From NCBI GenBank assembly GCA_017537925.1, contig JAFYJW010000013.1, positions 27,432 to 91,431 of the forward strand: a stretch of 64,000 bases of DNA. Reading direction: 5' to 3'. Shown piece after piece: positions 15,268 through 24,442 of the stretch. The notes beneath the pieces were generated by a model. The model had not been told where the DNA came from. It searched no databases and was given only the letters and a program-made list of their open reading frames with translations. Origin of the DNA: Synergistes sp. GTDB lineage: Bacteria > Synergistota > Synergistia > Synergistales > Synergistaceae. Positions within the stretch are counted from its first letter, which is position 1, and each line of letters opens with the position of its first letter. The translations under genes and the position numbers were made by a program.

Positions 15268-15296
15268 GAAGAGTGGGTCCGCCCACTCTTCTTTTG
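15268..15296 (+). terminator. Leader hairpin upstream of rimP
   Basis: GAAGAGTGGG (15268-15277) pairs perfectly with CCCACTCTTC (15282-15291) over a 4-base loop, followed by TTTTG. Only about 20 bases separate it from the rimP start, so it is an attenuator or leader element rather than the end of a gene. NusA, encoded downstream, is a plausible modulator, which is inference. Confidence 0.6.
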
Positions 15297-15314
15297 TTAC
15301 CGGAGGCGGTTTTC

Positions 15315-15818
15315 TTGGAAAAAGAAGAGTATGGGGCGGTGAAAAAAGAGCTGCGCTCACGTGTTGAAGCGATGGGTTATGAGTGCGCAGGGATAGAGCT
15401 TGTGTCGGAGGCCGGCGTTTACGTCCTGCGCGTCTTTCTTGAAATGCCGGACGGCGTCGATACGGGCGACTGCGAGACGGTATCGCGCGGTCTGAGCTCT
15501 TATCTTGACGATATAGAAGATATGCTTCCGGAGCATTATATGCTGGAAGTAAGTTCACCCGGCGCAGAAAGGCCGCTTTTTTGCCCGGAAGATTACAGGC
15601 GTTTTGCCGGAAATACGGTAAATATGCGCCTGAGGTCCGGGGGAAGCACGCTGGAGGGGGTCATTGCCGGAGTGACCGAAGACGATGAGGTGCTGATAAC
15701 CTCAGACGGACGCGAACTTAAATTTCCTTTCGGAGAAATAAAGTGTGCGCACCTTGTATGCGCGCCGCAGAAGGGACAGAAGAAGTCCTTCCGCAAGACT
15801 CCGAAGAAGAAAAAATAA
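15315..15818 (+). CDS. rimP: Ribosome maturation factor RimP
   Basis: RimP, 167 aa, needed for 30S maturation. Start is TTG at 15315, preceded by GGAGG 8 bases upstream. The longer open frame upstream is the leader and promoter and is not coding. Seen: the N-terminal domain (VEAMGYECAGIELVSEAGVYVLRVFLE), the motif LEVSSPGAERPLF and a C-terminal SH3-like domain, then a Lys-rich tail. First gene of the conserved rimP-nusA-ylxR-ylxQ-infB-rbfA cluster. Confidence 0.93.
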   Translation: MEKEEYGAVKKELRSRVEAMGYECAGIELVSEAGVYVLRVFLEMPDGVDTGDCETVSRGLSSYLDDIEDMLPEHYMLEVSSPGAERPLFCPEDYRRFAGNTVNMRLRSGGSTLEGVIAGVTEDDEVLITSDGRELKFPFGEIKCAHLVCAPQKGQKKSFRKTPKKKK

Positions 15819-15853
15819 AAAAACTGATTCACGAAAGGGGAAAAACGGAAAAA

Positions 15854-17023
15854 ATGAAACTTGGAACAGATTTTAAAAAAGTCCTTAAGCAGATCGAAGA
15901 GGAAAAGGGCCTCTCTGAGGAGATAATAGTCTCAAGCCTGGAATCGGCGATGGTCTCCGCATACAAGAAATTCAAGGGCGGCAACCATCAGACCGAGGTG
16001 TACATCGATGTGGAAAGCGGCGAATTTTCTCTTTATGAGGTCTATGAGATCGTTGAAGAGGTAAATAACGCTGACGCGGAGCTTACGGTTGAAGAAGCAA
16101 AGGCCCGCGGCTATAACGACGTCGCGGTCGGCGATTTCATACGCACTGAGGTCTTCCCGGAAGATTTCGGCCGCATCGCTGCTCAGACAGCCCGCCAGGT
16201 TATCATCCAGAAGCTGAAGGATGCTGAGCGTCAGGTGGTCTACGAGCAGTTTGCCGACAAGATCGGCAACGTTATATCCGGGACCGTCTTCAAGGCCGAA
16301 GGAGATCAGATACTCGTCCGTCTCAACGACAAGACTGAGGCTATCATGCCCAAGGAGGAAAAGATACTGGGCGAAAAATATCTCGCAGGAAGCCTTAAGA
16401 AGTTCTATCTGCTGGACGTCCGCCAGACCACGCGCGGACCGCGCATCATAGTTTCGCGCACGCATCCTGGGCTTCTGCGCAGACTGCTGGAGGTCCAGGT
16501 GCCCGAGATAAAAGACGGCATAGTCGAGATCCGCAATATCGCCCGCGAAGCCGGCACCAGAGCAAAGATAGCGGTATCCACGCTCGATGTGAACGTAGAA
16601 CCGCTCGGAGCCTGCGTCGGAAAGCAGGGGCAGCGCATACGCGCGATAAGCGACGAACTTATAGGAGAGAGGATCGATATTATCGTATACAACAGCGATC
16701 CTCTGAAATATATAACAAACGCGCTCTCTCCCGCGAAGATCGTCCGCATAGAGCCGCTTCTTGACCAGGACCGCTCCGTGACGGTCTATGTGCGTCCGGA
16801 TCAGCTCTCGCTTGCGATAGGCAAGGCTGGTCAGAACGTGCGTCTTGCTGCGCGTCTGACCGGCTGGAAGATCGATATCAAGGTCAAAGAGGAAGAGAAG
16901 CTGCCGACGATGAAGGATCTCTTCATGGATATTTCGGAACCTGAAGCGAACGGTTCCGCGGCAAGCAGCCTTTTTGACGATCTTCCTGCCGAAAAGCCCC
17001 GCAAAAAGGATCGGAAGAAATAA
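15854..17023 (+). CDS. nusA: Transcription termination/antitermination factor NusA
   Basis: NusA, 389 aa. Domains in order: RNAP-binding N-terminal domain (about 1-125), S1 domain (about 130-200), and two KH domains (about 200-345; the second includes VRPDQLSLAIGKAGQNVRLAARLTGWKIDI). It lacks the C-terminal acidic repeats of E. coli NusA, as in most non-proteobacteria. It modulates pausing, termination and antitermination. Start ATG 15854 follows GAAAGGGG with a slightly long spacing. The gene begins 35 bp after rimP. Confidence 0.96.
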   Translation: MKLGTDFKKVLKQIEEEKGLSEEIIVSSLESAMVSAYKKFKGGNHQTEVYIDVESGEFSLYEVYEIVEEVNNADAELTVEEAKARGYNDVAVGDFIRTEVFPEDFGRIAAQTARQVIIQKLKDAERQVVYEQFADKIGNVISGTVFKAEGDQILVRLNDKTEAIMPKEEKILGEKYLAGSLKKFYLLDVRQTTRGPRIIVSRTHPGLLRRLLEVQVPEIKDGIVEIRNIAREAGTRAKIAVSTLDVNVEPLGACVGKQGQRIRAISDELIGERIDIIVYNSDPLKYITNALSPAKIVRIEPLLDQDRSVTVYVRPDQLSLAIGKAGQNVRLAARLTGWKIDIKVKEEEKLPTMKDLFMDISEPEANGSAASSLFDDLPAEKPRKKDRKK

Positions 17024-17028
17024 ACCGC

Positions 17029-17319
17029 ATGACTAAGAACGCTCCGGAGCAGAAAGTCAAAAAACGGCGCCCGCGCACCTGCGTCGGCTGCGGGGAGGAG
17101 TCGCCGAAGCGTGAACTTCTCCGTGTCGTCAGGACGCCGGAAGGGATCGTATGCTATGACCCTACCGGTAAGGCCAACGGCCGCGGCGCGTACGTATGCG
17201 CGCGGCGCGAGTGCATTGAAGCGGCAAAAAAGAGAAGATCCTTTGCGCGCGCTCTTAACAGGGAAGTGCCTGATGAGCTTTTTGACGAGCTGCTCAAGAG
17301 GTGTGCCGCAGATGAATGA
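17029..17319 (+). CDS. ylxR: YlxR/RnpM family RNA-binding protein (DUF448)
   Basis: A 96-aa basic protein with the family signature RTCVGCGEESPKRELLRVV and GRGAYVC. In Bacillus and other Firmicutes, YlxR (RnpM) binds RNase P RNA. It lies between nusA and the L7Ae-like gene as usual, and its stop codon overlaps the next start (ATGAATGA). Confidence 0.92.
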   Translation: MTKNAPEQKVKKRRPRTCVGCGEESPKRELLRVVRTPEGIVCYDPTGKANGRGAYVCARRECIEAAKKRRSFARALNREVPDELFDELLKRCAADE

Positions 17320-17662
17320 ACCGTCGGATGCGGTAAAAAAAGCACTTGCCATGATGGGACTCGCGCGGGCGGCTGGCGTCCTCTCGATCGGTCAGGATAG
17401 TATCAGAGAGGAACTGCGCCGCGGAAAGAAGTTAGTGCTCTTTGTCACGGAAGACGCAGGCGCTTCGGCTATGCGCCGGTTCATCGCCGCAGAGGAGCGG
17501 GGAGCGGCGAAAATTTACAGACTCGGAAATACAGGCAGGCTGCTTTTGGGCGGAAGCATAGGCGTGTCATCGGCTCAGGCCGCGGCGCTCCCGGCCGGAA
17601 ACGGCTTTGCCGATAAGATAATATCTATACTGAGTGAAGACAGGAGTGATGCCGATGAGTAA
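17312..17662 (+). CDS. ylxQ: L7Ae-like ribosomal/kink-turn RNA-binding protein YlxQ
   Basis: A 116-aa protein of the L7Ae/L30e/Gadd45 fold, which binds kink-turn RNAs. Seen: [19 protein letters not shown], a common family start, followed by [18 protein letters not shown]. The start at 17312 is chosen because it overlaps the ylxR stop and removes a 67-residue extension that is only the ylxR gene in another frame. The gene runs 8 bases into the infB start region. Confidence 0.9.
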   Translation: MNEPSDAVKKALAMMGLARAAGVLSIGQDSIREELRRGKKLVLFVTEDAGASAMRRFIAAEERGAAKIYRLGNTGRLLLGGSIGVSSAQAAALPAGNGFADKIISILSEDRSDADE

Positions 17663-19718
17663 GATCAGAGTATATGACCTTGCGAAGACGCTGGAAAAAA
17701 GCAGCGGCGAAGTCATGGAGATACTGAAAAACCTGAATGTTGACATAAAGTCTCATATGAGTTCGATAGAAGAGGATGTAGTCAAGAAAGTCGAGAACTT
17801 CCTCAAAGGAAAGGAAAAGCCCTCAGCCGTACCTGCGGCGGCGCCTGTCCCGGAGCCTGAGCAGGCGCCCGGCCTTCCTGTTGTGAAGGTGCCGGAACGC
17901 TCCTCTGTGGCCGAAGTGGCCGCGCTTGTCGGGGAAAAACCGGGAAGCGCGGTGAAGGCACTGATGGCTGAAGGGCTTATGATGCCTGCTTCCACGGCTG
18001 CCGACGAAAAGGCCCTTAAGATTCTGGGCAAAGCGTTCGGAAAGAATTTTGTATTCTGCACGCCTGAAGAAAAAAAGGCAGAAGCCGCAGAACGGCCGGC
18101 GGAGCCGGAGAGCAGGCCGGCAAAGGAACAGCCCGCGCCGCGTCCGCACGAAGGCAAAAAAGCCAAGGAGAAAAACAAAAAACAGAAGCAGAAGACCCAG
18201 GGCGAGACGCTGCGTCCCCCGATCGTTACCGTTATGGGGCATGTCGACCACGGAAAGACGACTCTGCTTGACAACATACGCAAGACGCATGTGACCGAAA
18301 AAGAGGCCGGAGGCATCACCCAGCATATAGGCGCCTCCCGCGTGGAATACAACGGAAACACGATAGTTTTTCTTGACACGCCGGGACATGAGGCGTTTAC
18401 GGCGATGCGCGCGCGCGGCGCGAGCGTCACGGACATCGCTATCCTTGTGGTGGCGGCGGACGACGGAATAAAGCCGCAGACGATCGAGGCGCTCAACCAC
18501 GCAAAGGCCGCAGGCGTGCCGATCGTTGTCGCTGTCAACAAGATAGACAAGCCTGAAGCAAAGCCTGACCGCGTACGCCAGCAGCTCTCGGATTACGGAC
18601 TCGTGCCGGAGGAATGGGGCGGAGATACGATAATGGTCGACGTTGCGGCCAAAAAAGGCACGAACGTCGACGAACTTCTTGAGATGCTGCTTCTCGTCGC
18701 CGAGATGCAGGAACTGAAGGCCGACCCGTCCGCTTCACCGTCAGGGACCGTTATAGAAGCAAACCTCGACAAAGGCAAAGGCCCGGTTGCTACGGTAATA
18801 GTGCAGCAGGGCACTCTGCGCCGCGGCGATATCGTTCATACGGGTTCAGCGTGGGGCAAGATCCGCGCGATGATCGACGACAAGGGAAAGATGGTGAACG
18901 AAGCCGGTCCGTCGATGCCGGTCGAGATACTGGGACTGGAAAGCGTGCCGCAGCCCGGAGAAAAATTCACGACCCTCTCATCGGAGCGTGAAGCCCGCGA
19001 CCTTATATCCCAGAGCGAATTCGAGCGCAGAGAGACGGATCTGAGCAAGGCAAAGCGCCTGACTCTCGAAGAACTCTACGAAAAGATGCAGACTGAGGAG
19101 ATCCCGCAGCTTCGCATCGTCCTTAAGACAGACGTGCAGGGTTCGCTTGAGGCTTTCCATTCGTCGCTTATGAAAATGAGCACCAATGCGGTTTCTGTGA
19201 ATATCGTTCACGAAGGCGTCGGCCGCATATCTGAATCCGACGTCATGCTTGCTTCCGCGTCAAACGCGATCATAATCGGCTTTAACGTCCGTCCGGACGG
19301 AAACGCGAGGAAGATCGCCGAGACAGAAGGCGTGCAGATAAGACTTTACCAGGTCATATACGATATGCTCGACGACGTGAAGGCCGCTATGGAAGGCATG
19401 CTTGCACCGGAACTCCGCGAGCATACTCTGGGCCTGGCTGAGATACGCGAGATCTTCCGTGTGCCCAAGGTCGGAAATATCGCAGGCTGCCGCGTCACGG
19501 AGGGACTTATCCGCAGAAGCGCGAAGGTGCGTCTGATACGCGACGGAGTCGTCTTCTGGAACGGCGAGCTGTCGAGCCTCAAACATTTCAAGGACGACGC
19601 GAGGGAAATAAAAGCGGGCAATGAATGCGGGCTCAGCTTTGAGAAGTTCCAGGACTTTAAGATAGGCGATATTATCGAAGCCTTCGAGATACTGAAAGAG
19701 AAGAAGACATTGGAGTAA
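17655..19718 (+). CDS. infB: Translation initiation factor IF-2
   Basis: IF2 GTPase, 687 aa, which places initiator tRNA on the 30S subunit. Seen: two N-terminal IF2_N modules (about 1-50 and 85-135) joined by Pro/Ala-rich linkers, a Lys/Glu-rich stretch, then the G domain with GHVDHGKTT (about 195-203), DTPGHEAF and NKID, followed by domains II-IV. The N terminus is short compared with E. coli IF2. ATG 17655 has AGGAG 8 bases upstream; an ATG at 17649 is too close to that site. It overlaps the end of ylxQ. Confidence 0.97.
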   Translation: MSKIRVYDLAKTLEKSSGEVMEILKNLNVDIKSHMSSIEEDVVKKVENFLKGKEKPSAVPAAAPVPEPEQAPGLPVVKVPERSSVAEVAALVGEKPGSAVKALMAEGLMMPASTAADEKALKILGKAFGKNFVFCTPEEKKAEAAERPAEPESRPAKEQPAPRPHEGKKAKEKNKKQKQKTQGETLRPPIVTVMGHVDHGKTTLLDNIRKTHVTEKEAGGITQHIGASRVEYNGNTIVFLDTPGHEAFTAMRARGASVTDIAILVVAADDGIKPQTIEALNHAKAAGVPIVVAVNKIDKPEAKPDRVRQQLSDYGLVPEEWGGDTIMVDVAAKKGTNVDELLEMLLLVAEMQELKADPSASPSGTVIEANLDKGKGPVATVIVQQGTLRRGDIVHTGSAWGKIRAMIDDKGKMVNEAGPSMPVEILGLESVPQPGEKFTTLSSEREARDLISQSEFERRETDLSKAKRLTLEELYEKMQTEEIPQLRIVLKTDVQGSLEAFHSSLMKMSTNAVSVNIVHEGVGRISESDVMLASASNAIIIGFNVRPDGNARKIAETEGVQIRLYQVIYDMLDDVKAAMEGMLAPELREHTLGLAEIREIFRVPKVGNIAGCRVTEGLIRRSAKVRLIRDGVVFWNGELSSLKHFKDDAREIKAGNECGLSFEKFQDFKIGDIIEAFEILKEKKTLE

Positions 19719-19721
19719 GCC

Positions 19722-20078
19722 TTGAAGTATGCGGACGCGGAAGACGAAAGCCGCCTGTGGCTTGCGGCGGCGCGTCTGTTTATAGAGATTCCGTATGCTG
19801 AGAGTCTCAAGGACAGACGCCATATCGTGCGCTCGGTAACGGACGGGGCGCGCAGCAGGTTTGCGATCTCCGCCGCCGACCTGGGCCCTGCCGATGCGCA
19901 TAAAAAGGCCGTGATCGGTTTTGCTTTCTGCGGTTCGTCGCAGTCTGAGCTGCGCGAGAGGATGGCTAACCTTGAGAAATATCTCTTTTTCAGGGAGGAA
20001 GAGGGAGAATTCGAGATAGTGAGATTTTCCCCGGAGGTATTCAACTATGGCGACATATCGGATAGACAGGATAAATAA
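19722..20078 (+). CDS. ylxP: DUF503 / YlxP-like protein
   Basis: A 118-aa protein of the DUF503 family, found between infB and rbfA in Firmicutes and Thermotogae. Seen: RLFIEIPYAESLKDRRHIVRS, which corresponds to the family's L.....SLK.KR..v.s core, and AISAADLGPADAHKKAVIGFA. TTG start at 19722, with GGAG inside the infB tail. Its function in translation or ribosome assembly is not established. Its 3' end overlaps rbfA by 32 bases. Confidence 0.85.
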   Translation: MKYADAEDESRLWLAAARLFIEIPYAESLKDRRHIVRSVTDGARSRFAISAADLGPADAHKKAVIGFAFCGSSQSELRERMANLEKYLFFREEEGEFEIVRFSPEVFNYGDISDRQDK

Positions 20079-20424
20079 GGAACTGCTGCGTCTGATCTCC
20101 GAAATGCTGATGACGAGAATAAAAAATGACGACGCGGCTAAGGCTGTACTGACAAAGGCGTTTGTATCGCGCGATCTGAGCTTTGCGCGGGTCTATTACA
20201 CCGTCATAAAAGAAGAAGAACGCGCCGCGGTGCAGACCGCGCTCGAAGCAGCGGCCGTGCCGCTGAGAGCGATGCTTGGCAAAGAACTCAAGCTTCGCAC
20301 GATACCGGAGCTGCATTTTATCTACGACGATTCCGAGGATAAAGCGCGCGAGATGGACGATCTTCTGGACAGGGTAGCGGCTCTTGAGTCGCAGAGAGCG
20401 GCCGAAAAGGAGGCAGGGCGTTGA
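20047..20424 (+). CDS. rbfA: Ribosome-binding factor A
   Basis: RbfA, 125 aa, a KH-like cold-shock and 30S-maturation factor. Seen: YRIDRINKELLRLISEML at the start, LSFARVYYTVI in the middle and LRTIPELHFIYDDS near the end, all typical. The start ATG has GGAGG 8 bases upstream and lies inside the 3' end of the preceding gene, so expression is probably coupled. A short Glu/Ala-rich tail follows the fold. Confidence 0.95.
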   Translation: MATYRIDRINKELLRLISEMLMTRIKNDDAAKAVLTKAFVSRDLSFARVYYTVIKEEERAAVQTALEAAAVPLRAMLGKELKLRTIPELHFIYDDSEDKAREMDDLLDRVAALESQRAAEKEAGR

Positions 20425-21425
20425 GACCCGTGGAAGCTGTATTTGAAGAGGTATTGAGCAAAATGAAAAAATATGCTTCGTGGTCGATAATATGCCACGA
20501 AAACCCTGATGGGGACACGCTCGGATCTTCCTTCGCGCTTTGTTCCCTCGGGCTGCGCGAAGGCAAAAAAGTCAGCGTGTTGTCCAAAAGCATGCTCCCT
20601 GATGTGTTTTCGTTTTTCCCTCATTACGGAGAGGCCGTCGTTGGGGAATGCGCCGATCCGCAAAAGGCAGCGGGTTCGCTCCTGATCGTTGTGGATACAA
20701 GTACGGAGGGCAGGGCTCTGACAAATCTCAAAGAGCTGCTCTCATCGTGCGCCGACAGCGTCAACATCGACCATCACAAGGATAATACAATGTTTGCTGC
20801 GTCGAATCTTGTAGTGCCCGGCGCTTCCGCTGCGGCCGAGATAGTGACGCGGCTTATGGAGGCCTACGGCTCGGGCATTACCAAAGAAGAGGCTTCGGCT
20901 CTTTATACCGCGCTTACCACCGACAACGGCAGCTTCCGTTTCAATTCGACGTCTGTCGAGAGCCACCGCTGCGCACAGGTCCTGCTTGCCGCAGGAGCTG
21001 ACCCCGCCGCGATAGACGACCGCATAAACGAAAACATGACCTGCGGTATACTTCGCCTGTGGGGAAAAGCGCTGTCGCGCACTGAAGTCTTTGCCGACGG
21101 CAGATGCGCGTTTTTCTGCCTTCGCGAAAAGGAGATATCGGACGCGGGCGCTGTTCCGAACTCGCTTGACGGCCTTGTCAACATGCTGCTTCGCATAAGA
21201 GGCGTTAAGGCTGCGCTTTTTCTTGCGGAGATAGACGGACGCAACAAGCTCAGCGTCAGAAGCCGCGCTCCTTACAGCGCGCGGGAGATTGCGGCCGTTT
21301 TCGGCGGCGGAGGCCATGACGGCGCGGCAGGCGCCAGAATCGGCGGCGATTTCAACAGCGCCGCGGCAAGGGTGAAGGAAGAGGCGGAAAAGTATGCCCG
21401 TTCCAGGGATTCTGCCGGTAAATAA
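20421..21425 (+). CDS. nrnA: Oligoribonuclease / pAp phosphatase NrnA (DHH family)
   Basis: DHH-DHHA1 phosphoesterase of 334 aa, which degrades short oligoribonucleotides and dephosphorylates pAp. Seen: CHENPDGDTLGSS (motif I), VVDTS (motif II), NIDHHKDN (the DHH motif) and the C-terminal FGGGGHDGAAG glycine-rich motif of DHHA1. A TTG start overlaps the rbfA stop by 4 bases, with GGAGG just upstream. Position before truB is conserved in Firmicutes. Confidence 0.93.
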   Translation: MRPVEAVFEEVLSKMKKYASWSIICHENPDGDTLGSSFALCSLGLREGKKVSVLSKSMLPDVFSFFPHYGEAVVGECADPQKAAGSLLIVVDTSTEGRALTNLKELLSSCADSVNIDHHKDNTMFAASNLVVPGASAAAEIVTRLMEAYGSGITKEEASALYTALTTDNGSFRFNSTSVESHRCAQVLLAAGADPAAIDDRINENMTCGILRLWGKALSRTEVFADGRCAFFCLREKEISDAGAVPNSLDGLVNMLLRIRGVKAALFLAEIDGRNKLSVRSRAPYSAREIAAVFGGGGHDGAAGARIGGDFNSAAARVKEEAEKYARSRDSAGK

Positions 21426-22332
21426 GCCCGAAGGGATAAGAAGCACAGACTGTGTAGGCAGTATCCGCAGGATACTCGGCAGAAAAATTAAGACCGGACA
21501 CGGCGGGACCCTTGATTCGACCGCATCCGGCGTTCTTGTGATACTTGCGGGACAGGCTACGAGGCTTTCGAATTTTGTAATGGAACTTCCGAAGGTCTAT
21601 GAGGCCGAAGTAGCTTTCGGCAGCGCCACGTCGACCGACGACGCAAGCGGAGATATCATCGAACGCCTGCCGTGGGAGCATGTGACGGACGCGGCGCTTG
21701 ATTCCGCGCTCTGCGCCTTCTTCGGATGGCGCATGCAGCGCCCGCCAGCGGTTTCTGCGGTGCATATAGAAGGGACGCGCGCGCATATGCTGGCAAGAAG
21801 CGGGCAGGCGGCGCTTCCGGATGCAAAGCCGGTCTGTTTTCTTGATATTGCCCGCGTGTCCCGCATAGACGAAAATGGGAAGGTCAATTTGCGCGTAGCC
21901 TGCCGCAAAGGCACGTATATCAGGAGCTTTGCGAGAGACCTCGGCAGACGTCTTGGCACGGCGGCGCATATCAGCAGGCTGACGCGCGTATCGAGCGGCC
22001 CTTTCGGCATAGACCGCGCGCCCCGCGCGGAAGAGGTGTTTTCGATGAGCAGGGAGGAACTCTCTGCCGCCTTGATTCCGGTGGCGTCGCTTTGTGACAT
22101 TTTCCCGTGCTACGAAGCTGACGGCAGATCCTTCGAAAGCCTCTCTCACGGGCAAAGGATAAGTCTTGAGGGGCTGAAGCGGCGGCTTCCGCTCTTGCCG
22201 CATCCGCTGCGCGGCAGGGTCATAGTTGCCTCAGACAAGATCTTTTCGATCTGCTCCGCGCACCGAAAGGGCGGGAGCTGGGAGCTTGCTCCCGAAGTAA
22301 ACATACTGGCGGAAGGGGAAACAGAGCAATGA
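21394..22332 (+). CDS. truB: tRNA pseudouridine-55 synthase TruB
   Basis: TruB, 312 aa, making pseudouridine at position 55 of tRNA T-loops. Seen: LPVNKPEGIRSTD at the N terminus, the catalytic motif GHGGTLDSTASGVL with the active Asp, and the RPPAVSAVHIEG and RKGTYIRSFARDLG motifs in degenerate or complete form. The start overlaps nrnA by 32 bases, and the stop overlaps ribF (ATGA). Confidence 0.95.
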   Translation: MPVPGILPVNKPEGIRSTDCVGSIRRILGRKIKTGHGGTLDSTASGVLVILAGQATRLSNFVMELPKVYEAEVAFGSATSTDDASGDIIERLPWEHVTDAALDSALCAFFGWRMQRPPAVSAVHIEGTRAHMLARSGQAALPDAKPVCFLDIARVSRIDENGKVNLRVACRKGTYIRSFARDLGRRLGTAAHISRLTRVSSGPFGIDRAPRAEEVFSMSREELSAALIPVASLCDIFPCYEADGRSFESLSHGQRISLEGLKRRLPLLPHPLRGRVIVASDKIFSICSAHRKGGSWELAPEVNILAEGETEQ

Positions 22333-23249
22333 TATACGCTCTCGGAGCCTTTGACGGCTTTCATATCGGGCACATGCGCCTTCTTGCGAGAGCTTCTGAG
22401 CGCGCAGCTGAAAACGACGGCGACTGGGGCGTTATAACTTTCGACGGCCACCCCAGGGCGTTTTTGAACGGCGGGCATTTCAGGATGCTTTTTTCACCGG
22501 AGGAGCGCGATATCACCGCGCGCCGCGCCGGGGTACATGATATGAAAAAGATACGCTTCACGCGTGAATTCGCAGATCTCTCCCCTGAAGGTTTTGCCGA
22601 TTATATCGCGGAAAGATACGACGTCAGCGGACTTGTTATCGGCGAAAATTTCCGCTTCGCAAAAGACAGGGCCGGCACGCCGGAGCTGCTTGGTAAGATA
22701 TGCGCTGCCCGCGGCTGGTCTTTGGACGTGATACCGTCATACATGCTGAACGGCCGCATCGTAAGCAGCACCGAGGTGAGGAAAGCGGTCTCGGACGGAA
22801 AGATGCGCTATGCCGCGGATCTTCTGGGGCATCCCTTCATGATAAGCGGCGAGGTGTCCCACGGAGATGAAAGAGGCAGGGGGATAGGCGTTCGCACGGC
22901 GAATATCATGATGCGCGAAGACAAAGTGTACCCACCGTACGGAGTGTACGCGGCTCTTGTATTTATTGACGGCGCATGGAGGGCCGCGGCGCTCAATATC
23001 GGCGACAACCCGACGTTCGGATGCGCCGAAGCGCGCTGCGAGGCCCATATCCTTGAATACGAAGGCGATCTTTACGGGAAAGAACTTATCTTCTTTATAA
23101 CGGGCGAGATTCGCGGCGAAATAAAGTTCGGCTGCGCCCAGGAGCTCACGGCGCAGATATCGCGCGATACGGCGTGCTGTCTTAAGGTCTGCGGCGAATA
23201 TATGTCGCGCGGGAAAAGCGCCATGGACGGATTTGCCGTTCTTCTTTGA
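22329..23249 (+). CDS. ribF: Bifunctional riboflavin kinase / FAD synthetase
   Basis: RibF, 306 aa, converting riboflavin to FMN and then FAD. The N-terminal nucleotidyltransferase domain has GAFDGFHIGHMRLL (HxGH) and the later SSTEVRKAV motif. The C-terminal kinase domain has GEVSHGDERGRGIGVRTANI and NIGDNPTFG. The N terminus starts directly at the GxFDGxHxGH strand, shorter than in many homologues. ATGA overlap with truB. This is the last gene of the long plus-strand operon. Confidence 0.95.
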   Translation: MIYALGAFDGFHIGHMRLLARASERAAENDGDWGVITFDGHPRAFLNGGHFRMLFSPEERDITARRAGVHDMKKIRFTREFADLSPEGFADYIAERYDVSGLVIGENFRFAKDRAGTPELLGKICAARGWSLDVIPSYMLNGRIVSSTEVRKAVSDGKMRYAADLLGHPFMISGEVSHGDERGRGIGVRTANIMMREDKVYPPYGVYAALVFIDGAWRAAALNIGDNPTFGCAEARCEAHILEYEGDLYGKELIFFITGEIRGEIKFGCAQELTAQISRDTACCLKVCGEYMSRGKSAMDGFAVLL

Positions 23250-23320
23250 CAGCGCAGGCCTGCTGTCGTATCATTACAAACTGTTTATATGTTTTATTTT
23301 TTTGAGGAGGAAGATTCCCT

Positions 23321-24355
23321 TTGCTCAACTTTATGCGCAAACACACCAACATAATAATGGCTATAGTTATACTTTTCTTTGTGCTCTCCTGCTTTGCCGG
23401 TTACGGGCTTTATACCCGCGGGAACCGCGGAGGCGGCGGAATGCGCGATTATGCGGTCGCAGAGGTCGGGGGGAAGCAGATAATGCGCTCCGAGCTCGAA
23501 AGAGCGGCGCAGCAGATGGCCGCTCAGTACGGCGGCAACATTACCTCCGCGGACGCCGCTATAATCAGGCGCGCTGCGCTTAACGACATAGTCGTGGGCG
23601 CGGAGCTTGAAAAGGAGATCGAAAACAGGAAGATAGACGCATCCAAAGATGAGATAGACGCTGAATATAAAAAAGTCATGGACAGCTACCCGACGCGCGA
23701 GGAATTTGCCGAATATATGAAGCGCACCGGTCTCACTGAAGCACAGGTAAAGGAAAGCATCAAAAAACAGCTGCAGATGCGCAAGTTCTTTAAATCGATC
23801 GAGGATGGCATAAAGATCGACGATAACGAGGTGCAGTCTTTCTACGATACGACAAAGCTGTTCCTCTTTACGCGCCCTGCCGGTTTTACCGTGAACATGG
23901 CGGCGTTTGTCAACAAGTCGGCCGCGGATGAGGCGCATAAGGAGCTCTCCGAGGGAGCTTCATGGGACAGCGTCATAGAAAAGCATAGGGCCTCCCTTGA
24001 GATGGCTACATCCTACGACAACCCGGTGTTTATACCCGAGCAGGCGGCGGAAAAAGAACTCAAGGTCCTCAAGGATTATCCTCTGAACAAGCTTACGCCG
24101 GTAGAAGCGGGCGACCCCAGCCATCCTTATATTGCTATAAAGCGCAGCGTTGAAAAGGAACGGACGCTTCCGTTCAGCGAGGTAAGCGGCGATGCCGCCG
24201 CCGCGCTGCGCACGCAGAAGCTGCGCCAGGAACAGCAGGTGCTTTTCGACAACCTGCTGAAGAGCGCGGACCTCAAGATACTTGATGAATCGATATTCCC
24301 AAAGATTCCTGCTCCCGCCGGAGAACCGGCGTCGGGCGACGCAAAAACCGAATAG
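23321..24355 (+). CDS. SurA/PpiD-like periplasmic folding factor
   Basis: A 344-aa protein anchored by one N-terminal helix (IIMAIVILFFVLSCFAGYGL), followed by a SurA_N-type chaperone domain (AEVGGKQIMRSELERAAQQM onward, helical to about residue 170). A C-terminal region is compatible with a degenerate PpiC/parvulin domain. It would assist folding of exported or outer-membrane proteins on the periplasmic side. TTG start at 23321 after GAGGAGG; an ATG lies four codons further in. The catalytic parvulin residues are not clearly visible. Followed by a strong terminator. Confidence 0.75.
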   Translation: MLNFMRKHTNIIMAIVILFFVLSCFAGYGLYTRGNRGGGGMRDYAVAEVGGKQIMRSELERAAQQMAAQYGGNITSADAAIIRRAALNDIVVGAELEKEIENRKIDASKDEIDAEYKKVMDSYPTREEFAEYMKRTGLTEAQVKESIKKQLQMRKFFKSIEDGIKIDDNEVQSFYDTTKLFLFTRPAGFTVNMAAFVNKSAADEAHKELSEGASWDSVIEKHRASLEMATSYDNPVFIPEQAAEKELKVLKDYPLNKLTPVEAGDPSHPYIAIKRSVEKERTLPFSEVSGDAAAALRTQKLRQEQQVLFDNLLKSADLKILDESIFPKIPAPAGEPASGDAKTE

Positions 24356-24367
24356 AAGCTTTTTCGT

Positions 24368-24396
24368 GAAGGAGTCTTCGGGCTCCTTCTTTTGTT
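24368..24396 (+). terminator. Intrinsic terminator with UUCG tetraloop
   Basis: GAAGGAGTC pairs with GGCTCCTTC (one G-U pair) around a TTCG loop, followed by TTTTGTT. It lies 13 bp after the SurA/PpiD-like gene and ends that transcript. Confidence 0.9.
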
Positions 24397-24442
24397 AATG
24401 AGATGATGAGATTCTGCCTAAATGAAAGGCCGGTGACAGAGA

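Noticed and set aside
15135..15314. ORF extension before rimP
   Set aside because: It covers the promoter and the leader hairpin and has no family similarity.
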